Below are positions 12,112 through 19,540 of a stretch of DNA of 39,898 nt, one piece after another. Where the stretch lies: positions 1 to 39,898 of the forward strand of contig NZ_VBUM01000025.1 of assembly GCF_005774735.1 (NCBI RefSeq), written 5' to 3'. Numbering within the stretch: position 1 is the first letter of the stretch; each line of letters begins with the position of its first letter. Source of the DNA: Microbacterium sp. 5K110. GTDB lineage: Bacteria > Actinomycetota > Actinomycetes > Actinomycetales > Microbacteriaceae. The position numbers were made by a program, and so were the translations under genes. Under the pieces are notes generated by a model, which did not search any database, was not told the origin of the DNA, and worked only from the letters and a program-made list of their open reading frames with translations.

Positions 12112-13067
12112 GCGGGCTCCAGCGGCGGCATCGGGCGCCAGGAGGCGTCGCGCGAGATCGTGCGTCCGTCGCGGAGCCCACGGAAGAGGTGGCTCGTGCC
12201 GCGCAGCTTCCGCTCCACCACGACCAGGCGGATGAGCTCCTTGACGAAGGTCAGGGCCGTTCCGGCCGCGAACGGCACGGCCCGGTAGACGCCGAGCTCG
12301 CGGTAGTACTTCGCCAGGTACGCGCGGTTGCGCATGATGTAGTACCGGTACGCGTCGCTGGAGGCGTTCATGTGCCGGATGCCCATGTCCCACTGCTTGA
12401 TCTCGCGGGTGCGTCGCAGGACGAACTCGTTCACGATGACCGAGTCGGTCACGCGGGACGCGAGCCAGCCGTAGAGCTGGTCGTCCCAGTAGATGAAGAA
12501 GCGCGGGTCGGGCAGGCCGATCTTCGCCACGACGTCGCGGTGGATGAACATGCCCTCGAAGCAGCCCGAGTTCATCGGCTTGAAGCCCGACGAGTCGAAT
12601 CCGGCGGGGGCGAAGGGGATGGGAATCGCCATCGACTCGGCCACGCGGTACTGCCAGTAGAACTCGCTGCCGTCGTAGTCGTAGCGGCGACCCTGGATGC
12701 TGCGGAACTTCGGCGCCCATCGCCCCATGCGGTCCAGGCCGTCGGTGACGACCTCGACGTCGTCGTCCATGAGCCAGATCCACTCCGAGCCCAGCTCGTA
12801 CGCGACGCGCATGCCCTCGCTGAAACCGCCGGAGCCTCCGGTGTTGGTCTCGAGGCGGCGGTACACCAGTTCGGTGGGGAGCCGATCGCGGAAGGACTCG
12901 ACGACCTCGGTGGTGTCATCCGTCGAGGCATTGTCGATGATCACGAGGTGCCCGGGGGCGGGAGACATCCGCTCGATGCTCTCGAGCAGGCGCGTGAGCA
13001 GAGTGGTGCGGTTGTAGGTGACGACGACGATGGTCGCGGTTGACGGATCGAAGGATGCCACGCTCAC
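12096..13067 (-). CDS. GlfT1-like galactofuranosyltransferase, GT2
   Basis: This 323-residue GT2 enzyme begins with ATIVVVTYNRTTLLTRLLES and has LVIIDNASTDD, NTGGSGGFSEGMRVA and WIWLMDDDVEV. The N-x-GG-x-GGF-x-x-G-M loop followed by W-x-WL-x-DDD is the pattern of mycobacterial GlfT1 (Rv3782), which adds the first galactofuranoses to the lipid-linked galactan primer. Further shared features are LPDPRFFIYWDD and a YYIMRNRAY stretch near the C-terminus. No membrane segment is present; a basic helix with aromatic residues near 270-300 may bind the membrane. The GTG at 13067 gives a GTGA overlap with the upstream GlfT2-like gene, with GAGGAG six bases before it. The GlfT1 role is inferred from motif layout and neighbours; another galactofuranosyl or rhamnosyl linkage is possible. 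Confidence 0.8.
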   Translation of the reverse strand: MSVASFDPSTATIVVVTYNRTTLLTRLLESIERMSPAPGHLVIIDNASTDDTTEVVESFRDRLPTELVYRRLETNTGGSGGFSEGMRVAYELGSEWIWLMDDDVEVVTDGLDRMGRWAPKFRSIQGRRYDYDGSEFYWQYRVAESMAIPIPFAPAGFDSSGFKPMNSGCFEGMFIHRDVVAKIGLPDPRFFIYWDDQLYGWLASRVTDSVIVNEFVLRRTREIKQWDMGIRHMNASSDAYRYYIMRNRAYLAKYYRELGVYRAVPFAAGTALTFVKELIRLVVVERKLRGTSHLFRGLRDGRTISRDASWRPMPPLEPAQPVA

Positions 13068-14977
13068 GCACGCTCCTCGAAGGTCGCGCGCCACTGCGCC
13101 TCGGACACCATGTCGGGGAGGGCCTGGCGGTACTGCTTCGACAGGCGGGGCCACTCGCGCTGGAGGCGGCGGTGCAGGCGCACGGTGTCCAGGAGCATCC
13201 GGCGGAACTGCGCGCGGTCACGCGTGTAGACGTTCTTGCCCGACCCGTCGGCGGCGCTGACCAGGGCGCTGTCGTACAGGGGTACGCGCCACCAGTGGGC
13301 GTCGCCCTTGCCGAACTCGACCTCGGGCTGCTCGAGGTTCTCGGGGCGGGGTGCGTGCACCCAGTGCGAGATGAGCGTGCGGATGGTGAACGTGCGGAGG
13401 GCCAGCCCGGTGGGGCTGTCGAACTCGTTCTTCTTCAGGCGTCGGAAGACCTGGCGTCCGCGTCGCGAGCGCAGCGGCACGCCGGAGTCCTTGTGGATGC
13501 GGGTCTCGGGGTGCTTCTGCGCGATGAGACGGGCCTCGGGCATGGCCCGGTCGAGCGTTTCGCGCATGTGCGCGGGCCCGGAGAGGATGTCCCGCAGTGC
13601 CCGGTGGCGGAGCTCGACGGGGTAGTACTGCATCATCATGAGGTGCTTCAGGTCGACGCGTCGGCTGTGGCGGATGAGGGTGCCGCCGCGCGGAGACCGC
13701 GAGTGCAGGAGGGCGGCCACGATGCGGTTGCGCGCGTGGAAGTAGGCCTGCCAGTCGATCGAGTCGTCCTTGCCGACCCACGACACGTGCCACAGTGCGA
13801 CGCCGGGCATGGAGACCGTCGGGTAGCCGGCATCCCGGGCCCGCACGCAGAACTCCGCGTCGTCCCACTTGATGAAGGCCGGAAGGGACAGACCGATCTC
13901 GCGCAGAATGCTGGTCGGGATGAGACACATCCACCAGCCGTTGTAGTCGGCGTCGAGGCGCATGTGCAGCATCGGCGTCTGGCGCAGGTTCGCGACGCTG
14001 AAGTCGTGCGGGAGGCGCTCCTGGAAGAGCGCGCGCCACATGAACGGCTCGTCGTCGACGACCTCGGCCCAGGCGTGGAGCTTCGGGCGGTCGAGGAGGT
14101 CGAACATGTGCGCGCCGACGATCGTGGGGACCGAGGCGTAGCGGCCGAAGACGACCGAGCGGCGGATGGACTCGGGCTCGATGCGCACGTCGTCGTCGAG
14201 GAGTTGGACGAAGTCGCTCTCGGGCCGCTGCAAGGTTTCGACCATGGCGCGGGCGAATCCGCCGGAGCCGCCCAGGTTGGGCTGGCGTACCACCTGCAGG
14301 GTCTCGCCCAAGCGTGCGGCGACCTCGGGGAACTCGGTCTCGTCCGAGACGAGCGCCGTGCCCTGATCGATGAGGAAGACGCGGTCGACGACGTCGAGCA
14401 CATCCGGCGAATCGGCCAGGGCCTGCAGCGTCGTCACGCAGTAGTCGGGCTTGTTGAAGGTGGTGATACCGATGCTCGCCTTGCCGGCGCGCACGGGCTC
14501 CTGCTCGGTCGTCCACTGGGCGCCCTCGAACATCGCGTCGGTGCGGTCGGCGGCGACGTCGAACCAGATCCAGCCGCCGTCGCTGTACTGGTCGAGCACG
14601 AGGTCGAAGGTGCTGTCGACCCCATCGCCCCGGACCTCGCGGGTCTCGATGCGCTGCCGCGTGCCGCCGCCGGTGGAGCGGTAGACCAGGATCGTGGCAT
14701 CCCCGGAGGTGCGCACGCTCAGGCGGACCTCGCGCACGGCCGTCCAGTGCTGCCAGTAGGCGGCGGGGAAGGCGTTGAAGTAGGTGCCGAACGAGACGCG
14801 GCGACCGGCGACGATGCGGGCCCGGTGCCGGTCGAGCACGTTGCTCAGCTGGGCGACGTTGGTGACCCGCACGGGCTCTTCGTCGATCGTCGACCACGTC
14901 TCGGGGTCGACGTACAGGGGGAGCAGATCGGGATCGCGGTCCAGGGGGAGCACCGCGTTCTGAAGGGTGTACGTCAC
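13064..14977 (-). CDS. glfT2: GlfT2-like polymerizing galactofuranosyltransferase
   Basis: At 637 residues it matches the length I recall for Mycobacterium tuberculosis GlfT2 (Rv3808c), the processive enzyme that extends galactan with alternating beta-1,5 and beta-1,6 galactofuranose. The N-terminal beta-domain shows VSFGTYFNAFPAAYW (61-75) and GGWIWFD (134-140). The GT-A domain shows ITTFNKPDYC, NLGGSGGFARAM, the metal-binding DDD (261-263), YNGWWMCLIP (345-354), the catalytic-region WDDAEF (371-376) and LWHVSW with His397. These positions nearly equal those of the mycobacterial protein. A C-terminal helical region follows. It starts at GTG with GAAAG about 9 bases upstream. It is coupled to the GlfT1-like gene downstream and uses the UDP-galactofuranose made by Glf. 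Confidence 0.92.
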   Translation of the reverse strand: MTYTLQNAVLPLDRDPDLLPLYVDPETWSTIDEEPVRVTNVAQLSNVLDRHRARIVAGRRVSFGTYFNAFPAAYWQHWTAVREVRLSVRTSGDATILVYRSTGGGTRQRIETREVRGDGVDSTFDLVLDQYSDGGWIWFDVAADRTDAMFEGAQWTTEQEPVRAGKASIGITTFNKPDYCVTTLQALADSPDVLDVVDRVFLIDQGTALVSDETEFPEVAARLGETLQVVRQPNLGGSGGFARAMVETLQRPESDFVQLLDDDVRIEPESIRRSVVFGRYASVPTIVGAHMFDLLDRPKLHAWAEVVDDEPFMWRALFQERLPHDFSVANLRQTPMLHMRLDADYNGWWMCLIPTSILREIGLSLPAFIKWDDAEFCVRARDAGYPTVSMPGVALWHVSWVGKDDSIDWQAYFHARNRIVAALLHSRSPRGGTLIRHSRRVDLKHLMMMQYYPVELRHRALRDILSGPAHMRETLDRAMPEARLIAQKHPETRIHKDSGVPLRSRRGRQVFRRLKKNEFDSPTGLALRTFTIRTLISHWVHAPRPENLEQPEVEFGKGDAHWWRVPLYDSALVSAADGSGKNVYTRDRAQFRRMLLDTVRLHRRLQREWPRLSKQYRQALPDMVSEAQWRATFEERA

Positions 14978-15025
14978 GAAGAAGTCTTTCGTCGAAGGCG
15001 CGGGCCGTCGCGGCCAGCCCGCAGT

Positions 15026-16369
15026 CTACCCGGCGCCGTCGGGCCGGCCCTGAGCGTCGGCCCCGCCCGTCGCGACGCCGGGAGCGGGAGCGGCGCGGTT
15101 GCCGAGCCGCTCGCGCCAGGACCTGGACTGCCCCGCCCGCACCGCGCACAGCACGAGCAGCAAGAGCCCGGCGCCCGACAGCACGGAGCTCTCGAACAGC
15201 GACACCGTCAGTAGCGCGACGAGTGTCAACGGCGCCCACGTGTGCACGACCGCGCGACGCTCGCCCGCCACCAACCAGGCGCGCGCCAGGGCGAGCGCGC
15301 ACAGGACGAGGAAGACGAGCAGTCCCGCCCAGCCCAGCTGCAGCAACACGTCGAGGTACGCGTTGAGCGCGGAGGCGTGCTGCTGGTCCAGACCGAAATT
15401 GAGGACGCTGAACGGTGCGGTGTCGGGCGGCCAGGGCCCGAACCACCCGAACCCGTGGACGGGACTGTCGTCGGAGAACCGGAGGATCTCGCCCCACAGA
15501 TCGGTACGCAGCGACAAATCGTCGCGGCCGTCGAGGGCTGCGGCGATCGCCGCGCGTTGCGCCCAGGCGAGGGCGAGCGCCGCGAGGACCGCGACCCCGA
15601 GCGTCAGCTGAGCCGCGCGGCGCCGGCGCGGGGCCAGGGTGCGCACCGCCGCGAGTGCCGCGGCGGCCACGGCGGTGACCACCGCCACCAGGACGACCGT
15701 GGGGGAGCCGCTCAGCAGGGCGAGGCCCACCGAGAGCGCGACCGATGCCGCCGCCGTGGCGGGCCGGACCGACCGCGTGCGCCATTCCACGAGGAACGTC
15801 AGGAGCGCGATCACCGTCACGACGCCCAGGTCGTTGCGGCTCCCGAACAGCCCCTGGACCGGGCCGAGTTCGGTGATGTCGCCCCGGATGCCGAGGAACG
15901 GGATGGGGGTGTCCCACAGGATGCCGCTGAGCACCTCGAGCGCGAGCGAGGCCGCCAGCAGCCAGCGCAAGACGTCGCCGAGCGCCCGCACGCTCTGGTG
16001 GGCGTCGCGCACGTGCCCGATGACGACGCCGAGGAACGACACCCCCACCAGGGCCGCCCATCCCACGGCGGTGCGGGCGGCGTCGGTGCTCCACAGCACG
16101 CTGGCGCCCGCCCAGACCACGAACACCACGAGGGTCGTGGGAGCGAGGTGCAGCACCTCGATTTCGCGGCGGCGCACGATCAGCATGGCGACGCCGAGCG
16201 CGCACAGTCCCGTCAGGACGGTCGCATACGTGACGTCGCCGGCGAGGCCCCGGATCGCGGAGGCGCCGAAGACGGCCGCGAAGGATGCGATGGTGAACGC
16301 CCGCGCCAGCTCCGCCGACGCCAGGACCGGTCGGGGATCGGGGCGCGTGGGGGAGCGGTCGGCGCTCAC
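15026..16369 (-). CDS. O-antigen ligase/polymerase-like membrane protein (WaaL/Wzy type)
   Basis: This 447-residue protein has about 11 membrane segments and one large external loop at about residues 270-345, between late segments, containing RTDLWGEILRFSDDSPVHGFGWFGPW and a His-rich NFGLDQQHASALNAYLDVL. An R-x-x-x-W arginine and an H-x-S/N-x-x-L element in this loop are hallmarks of the Wzy_C/O-antigen ligase superfamily, which links or polymerises lipid-linked glycans outside the membrane. It starts at GTG 16369 with a GTGA overlap with a second protein of the same family upstream. The acceptor is unknown. Forty-eight bases separate it from the GlfT2-like gene, so the four genes from 17766 to 12096 may be one operon. 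Confidence 0.82.
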   Translation of the reverse strand: MSADRSPTRPDPRPVLASAELARAFTIASFAAVFGASAIRGLAGDVTYATVLTGLCALGVAMLIVRRREIEVLHLAPTTLVVFVVWAGASVLWSTDAARTAVGWAALVGVSFLGVVIGHVRDAHQSVRALGDVLRWLLAASLALEVLSGILWDTPIPFLGIRGDITELGPVQGLFGSRNDLGVVTVIALLTFLVEWRTRSVRPATAAASVALSVGLALLSGSPTVVLVAVVTAVAAAALAAVRTLAPRRRRAAQLTLGVAVLAALALAWAQRAAIAAALDGRDDLSLRTDLWGEILRFSDDSPVHGFGWFGPWPPDTAPFSVLNFGLDQQHASALNAYLDVLLQLGWAGLLVFLVLCALALARAWLVAGERRAVVHTWAPLTLVALLTVSLFESSVLSGAGLLLLVLCAVRAGQSRSWRERLGNRAAPAPGVATGGADAQGRPDGAG

Positions 16370-17766
16370 GACCCCGATCTCTGGAGCTCGCCGCGCTCGA
16401 TCGCGATGCTCTGCTCGGCGGGGCCCACGCCCACGAGCGGGGACTGCTTGATCTTCGACCCGAACAGCACGACGAACATCCATCCCCACAGCAGCAGCGG
16501 TGCCGACTCGGTGAGGCCCTGCACGACGAGGAGGCCGCCGATCAGCGTGGGCAGGAGCGTGAGCGGGGAGTAGGGGCGGTCGGCGCGCAGATCCCATCGC
16601 GGGCGGTCGACGGCGAAGAACCACGACCGCCAGACGTAGGCGAGGAACACCAGCGCCAGCAGGACGACGCCGACACCGCCCAGCTGCAGGTAGGCGTCGA
16701 GCCACATGCTGTGCGCCTGCACGACCGTCTGCCCGTGGTCGACGACCCACCCGTCGATCAGCGGCTCGGAGGCGATCCAGGGCGTGGAGAACCCCCAGCC
16801 GACGAGGGGGTGCTGGTCGGCACGCGCGAGCACGTCGGCCCAGATGCCCTCGCGTCCGGTCAGGTCGGCGCCGCGGCCGAGGATGCCGAAGACCCCGTCG
16901 CGCCCGAACCACAGGACGGCGCCCCCGCCGAGGCCGATGAGCGCGTACAGCACGTACCATCGCGTCCGCTCGCCGGGGCGGCGGGCGGTGCGCATCACCA
17001 TCACCGTGGCCAGGACGAGCACGACGAACCCCGCGGCGATCACGGTCGTGGCGGAGCCGGCCCGCACGAACAGGAACGCGGCGACGACGATCCACCCGAC
17101 CAGGAGGGATCGGCGCGGTGCCCCCGCGGCGATGCGGATGGCGAACACGATGATCGCCACGAGCATCGCGGCACCGAGGAGATTCGCGTTGCCGAAGATC
17201 CCCTGGATGCGACCTCCGTCGAACAGGTTGTCGCGCGACCAGTACACGATCGGATCCATGCGTCCCACGGGCAGGACGAATCCCGGCAGCAGAGGGCCGC
17301 GGACGAAGAGCGACACCGCCAGCTCGAACAGCAGCGAGAGTCCGACGATCCACTTGGCCGCCGAGGCGACCGCGCGGACGACGTCGCGCCACGCCAGCAC
17401 CGCGCCGATGAACAGTCCCTGGAAGGTGGTGAGAGCTAGCAGCAGCCAGGTGAGGACGGATGCCGCCGGCCACGCGCTCCACGCCACCGAGGCCCCGGCC
17501 CACGCGACGTAGGCGAACGCGAGCCACGGAAGACGACGGACGGCGACGGGCGGTCGCACGACGATCCACACCACCGCCGACACGATCCCGGCGGCGACCA
17601 CCACGACGCCGGTGGCGGTAGGGCCGATCGCGTTGACGACCCCGACACCGCCGAGGGCGAGGACCAGGACGAAGACGCACCACGCGCGGAGGAGCAGGTG
17701 ACCCGTGGTCTCCCGCGTCGGAGCGGCCGGCAGCGCCGAGACCGGGTGACTGGTGTACATCGCCAT
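16366..17766 (-). CDS. O-antigen ligase/polymerase-like membrane protein, second paralogue
   Basis: This 466-residue protein has about 11-12 membrane segments and the large external loop of the Wzy_C/O-antigen ligase superfamily (about residues 270-350), with LTGREGIWADVLARADQHPL, GWGFSTPWI and VVQAHSMWLDAYLQLGGVG. The Arg in the first and the His in the last correspond to the functional residues of WaaL-type enzymes. It is coupled to the related protein downstream by a four-base overlap, but the two are clearly diverged, which suggests separate jobs such as polymerisation and ligation. The ATG at 17766 is chosen; another ATG two codons on is equally close to the promoter. A -10 box lies nine bases upstream. 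Confidence 0.82.
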   Translation of the reverse strand: MAMYTSHPVSALPAAPTRETTGHLLLRAWCVFVLVLALGGVGVVNAIGPTATGVVVVAAGIVSAVVWIVVRPPVAVRRLPWLAFAYVAWAGASVAWSAWPAASVLTWLLLALTTFQGLFIGAVLAWRDVVRAVASAAKWIVGLSLLFELAVSLFVRGPLLPGFVLPVGRMDPIVYWSRDNLFDGGRIQGIFGNANLLGAAMLVAIIVFAIRIAAGAPRRSLLVGWIVVAAFLFVRAGSATTVIAAGFVVLVLATVMVMRTARRPGERTRWYVLYALIGLGGGAVLWFGRDGVFGILGRGADLTGREGIWADVLARADQHPLVGWGFSTPWIASEPLIDGWVVDHGQTVVQAHSMWLDAYLQLGGVGVVLLALVFLAYVWRSWFFAVDRPRWDLRADRPYSPLTLLPTLIGGLLVVQGLTESAPLLLWGWMFVVLFGSKIKQSPLVGVGPAEQSIAIERGELQRSGS

Positions 17767-17775
17767 GGTCAGATC

Positions 17776-17781
17776 AGGCTA
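17776..17781 (-). promoter_or_regulatory. Candidate -10 box for the ligase/GlfT operon
   Basis: TAGCCT on the minus strand ends nine bases before the ATG at 17766, so the leader would be absent or only 2-3 bases. It faces away from the manA -10 box 34 bases further on; the two promoters share a 62-base intergenic region. Confidence 0.5.
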
Positions 17782-17815
17782 CCGTCCGCCGCTCTCCGGG
17801 CCGAGGGGGCAGCGC

Positions 17816-17821
17816 TAGGCT
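17816..17821 (+). promoter_or_regulatory. -10 box of a likely leaderless promoter for manA
   Basis: TAGGCT ends seven bases before the GTG at 17829. The first base of the start codon would be the transcription start. There is no purine-rich ribosome binding site at the usual distance. Confidence 0.6.
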
Positions 17822-17828
17822 GGCGGCC

Positions 17829-18992
17829 GTGCTGGTTGAGATCTCGAACACGCCCCGTGACTACGCCTGGGGGAGCGCGACGCTCCTAGCCGACCTCGAG
17901 GGCCGCACGCCCTCGGGTGCCCCCGAGGCGGAGGTGTGGTTCGGCGATCACGCCGGTTCCCCGGCGCTCGTGCACGACGGGTCGGACCGGACGCTGGACA
18001 CGTGGCTCGGCGACGTTGCGGCCGAGGCCGGAGTGCCCTCCCGTCTTCCCTACCTCCTGAAGCTCCTCGCTGCCGGGGCGCCCCTGTCGATCCAGGTGCA
18101 CCCCTCGAAGCGTCAGGCTGTCGAGGGTTTCGCGCGCGAAGAGGCGGCCGGCGTGCCCGTCGACGCGGGTCACCGCAACTACAAGGACGACAACCACAAG
18201 CCCGAGGTCATCGTCGCTCTCAGCGAGACCTTCACGGCCCTCGCGGGCCTGCGCGACGTCACCGCGACGCGTCGGCTGGTCGCCGCGCTCGGCGACGGCG
18301 ACGGGGTGCGCGCCCTCCGCGAGCGCTTGGACGCCGCCGAACCCGCTGCGGCTCTCCGCGCGGCGATCGCGTGGGCGCTCGGCGAGGCCGGCGCGGCGGA
18401 GATCGAGCAGATCGTGTCGGCTGCGGCATCCGCGGAGTCCGAGGAGTTCGCCGGCGAACTGGGCCTGACGCGGACGCTTGCCTCGGCCTACCCGGCCGAC
18501 CCCGGCATCGTGGTCGCCCTTCTCATGAACCTCGTCGAACTGCGTCGCGGCGAGGCGATCTTCGTTCCCGCCGGTGTCTTGCACGCCTACGTCGCGGGCT
18601 TGGGCGTGGAGATCATGGCCGCCAGCGACAACGTGCTGCGCGGCGGCCTCACCCCCAAGCACATCGACGTCGCCGAGCTCCTCGCCCTCGTGGACTTCCG
18701 CCCGGCGGCCCCGCCCCTCCTCGCTCCCCGAGCGGCCGCGGACGGGACCGAGCTGTTCGCCCCCGGCATCCGCGATTTCGCCCTCGCTCACGTGACGGGC
18801 GCACACGTTCCCGCCGACGTGGTGCTGCGGGGTGTCTCGATCGCGCTGTCGGTCGCGGGGCGCGCCGTGGTGACGGGGGCCTCGGGTACCGCCATCGAAT
18901 TGGCGCCCGGCCAGGCCGCGGTGGTCACTCCCGACGAGTCGCCCGTGACCGTCACCGGCGGCGAGGTCTTCGTCGCGATGCCGGGGGAGTGA
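17829..18992 (+). CDS. manA: Mannose-6-phosphate isomerase, class I
   Basis: This 387-residue zinc enzyme interconverts fructose-6-phosphate and mannose-6-phosphate, feeding GDP-mannose synthesis for lipoglycans and other mannosides. Class I motifs include the N-terminal NTPRDYAWGS, LSIQVHPSKRQAVEGF with zinc-site Gln and His, YKDDNHKPE with the zinc-binding Glu, and AGVLHAYVAGLGVEIMAASDNVLRGGLTPKHID, which holds the last zinc His and the active-site Arg. Length fits the family. The start is a GTG that directly follows a -10 box and is probably leaderless. In mycobacteria and Streptomyces manA also lies in the whiB2 neighbourhood, which agrees with whiB2 being the next gene here. Confidence 0.95.
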   Translation: MLVEISNTPRDYAWGSATLLADLEGRTPSGAPEAEVWFGDHAGSPALVHDGSDRTLDTWLGDVAAEAGVPSRLPYLLKLLAAGAPLSIQVHPSKRQAVEGFAREEAAGVPVDAGHRNYKDDNHKPEVIVALSETFTALAGLRDVTATRRLVAALGDGDGVRALRERLDAAEPAAALRAAIAWALGEAGAAEIEQIVSAAASAESEEFAGELGLTRTLASAYPADPGIVVALLMNLVELRRGEAIFVPAGVLHAYVAGLGVEIMAASDNVLRGGLTPKHIDVAELLALVDFRPAAPPLLAPRAAADGTELFAPGIRDFALAHVTGAHVPADVVLRGVSIALSVAGRAVVTGASGTAIELAPGQAAVVTPDESPVTVTGGEVFVAMPGE

Positions 18993-19057
18993 CGCGCGAC
19001 ACGCCGAGAGGACCGCGTGAAGGTTCACCTCGCCCTTGAGGGTTTACGATCCGCAGC

Positions 19058-19086
19058 TTGACCAATTCGAATGACACGGGTGTAAT
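19058..19086 (+). promoter_or_regulatory. Promoter of whiB2
   Basis: TTGACC at 19058-19063 and TGTAAT at 19081-19086 are separated by 17 bases, a good match to a housekeeping sigma promoter. It sits in an unusually A+T-rich stretch for this window. Transcription would start near 19093, leaving a leader of about 35 bases with a strong ribosome binding site (GAGGGGGAGGA) before the ATG at 19128. Unlike most genes nearby, whiB2 thus has a normal leader. Confidence 0.65.
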
Positions 19087-19127
19087 TACTCGTACGCGTC
19101 CGTGGGTCGAACGAGGGGGAGGACGAG

Positions 19128-19451
19128 ATGGCGACATCGCAGTACCGGTCCGGTGTCCCGGACAACTGGTTCGTCGATCCGGTCGATCTGGGGGTTCCCG
19201 GTGTCCGTCGTGACATCGACGCCACCGAAGAGAACACCCTCGCGTGGCAGACCGACGCGCTGTGTTCGCAGACGGACCCCGAGGCCTTCTTCCCCGAGAA
19301 GGGCGGGTCGACCCGCGACGCCAAGCGCATCTGCACGTCGTGCGACGTTCGTTCGGAGTGCCTCGAGTACGCCCTCCAGAACGACGAGCGGTTCGGCATC
19401 TGGGGCGGCCTCAGCGAGCGCGAGCGCCGCAAGCTCAAGCGTCGCGCCTGA
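19128..19451 (+). CDS. whiB2: WhiB-family iron-sulfur transcription factor, WhiB2/WhmD type
   Basis: This 107-residue Wbl protein has cysteines at 46, 69, 72 and 78 (C-x22-C-x2-C-x5-C), which bind a [4Fe-4S] cluster, then the GIWGG turn (90-94) and a basic C-terminal tail ERRKLKRRA for DNA contact. Members act with the domain 4 region of the housekeeping sigma factor. The sequence around the cluster (WQTDALCSQTDPEAFFPEKGGSTRDAKRIC is the region 40-69) and the neighbours point to the WhiB2/WhmD/WhiB subclass, linked to septation and sporulation in mycobacteria and Streptomyces. It has its own promoter and ribosome binding site. The name whiB2 follows the mycobacterial subclass. Confidence 0.93.
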   Translation: MATSQYRSGVPDNWFVDPVDLGVPGVRRDIDATEENTLAWQTDALCSQTDPEAFFPEKGGSTRDAKRICTSCDVRSECLEYALQNDERFGIWGGLSERERRKLKRRA

Positions 19452-19461
19452 CTCCCGGCAT

Positions 19462-19494
19462 CCGAGCCTTCCTGAGGGATCCTCGACGGCTCGG
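19462..19494 (+). terminator. Possible terminator hairpin after whiB2
   Basis: CCGAGCC at 19462-19468 pairs with GGCTCGG at 19488-19494, and a smaller GAGG/CCTC hairpin fits inside the loop. It starts ten bases after the whiB2 stop. There is no U-tract, so termination is uncertain. Confidence 0.35.
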
Positions 19495-19525
19495 CGCGGC
19501 GTCCGCGAACACCGGACACCCCGCC

Positions 19526-19531
19526 TAGGCT
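19526..19531 (+). promoter_or_regulatory. Candidate -10 box for the GT2/membrane protein gene
   Basis: TAGGCT ends nine bases before the ATG at 19541. Transcription would start at or just before the ATG, leaving little or no leader. Confidence 0.5.
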
Positions 19532-19540
19532 GACCACGCC

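Noticed and set aside
19017..19028. Inverted repeat GTGAAGGTTCAC between manA and whiB2, considered as an operator or terminator.
   Set aside because: The arms are only five bases and it lies about 30 bases upstream of the whiB2 -35. It has no second copy or further support.
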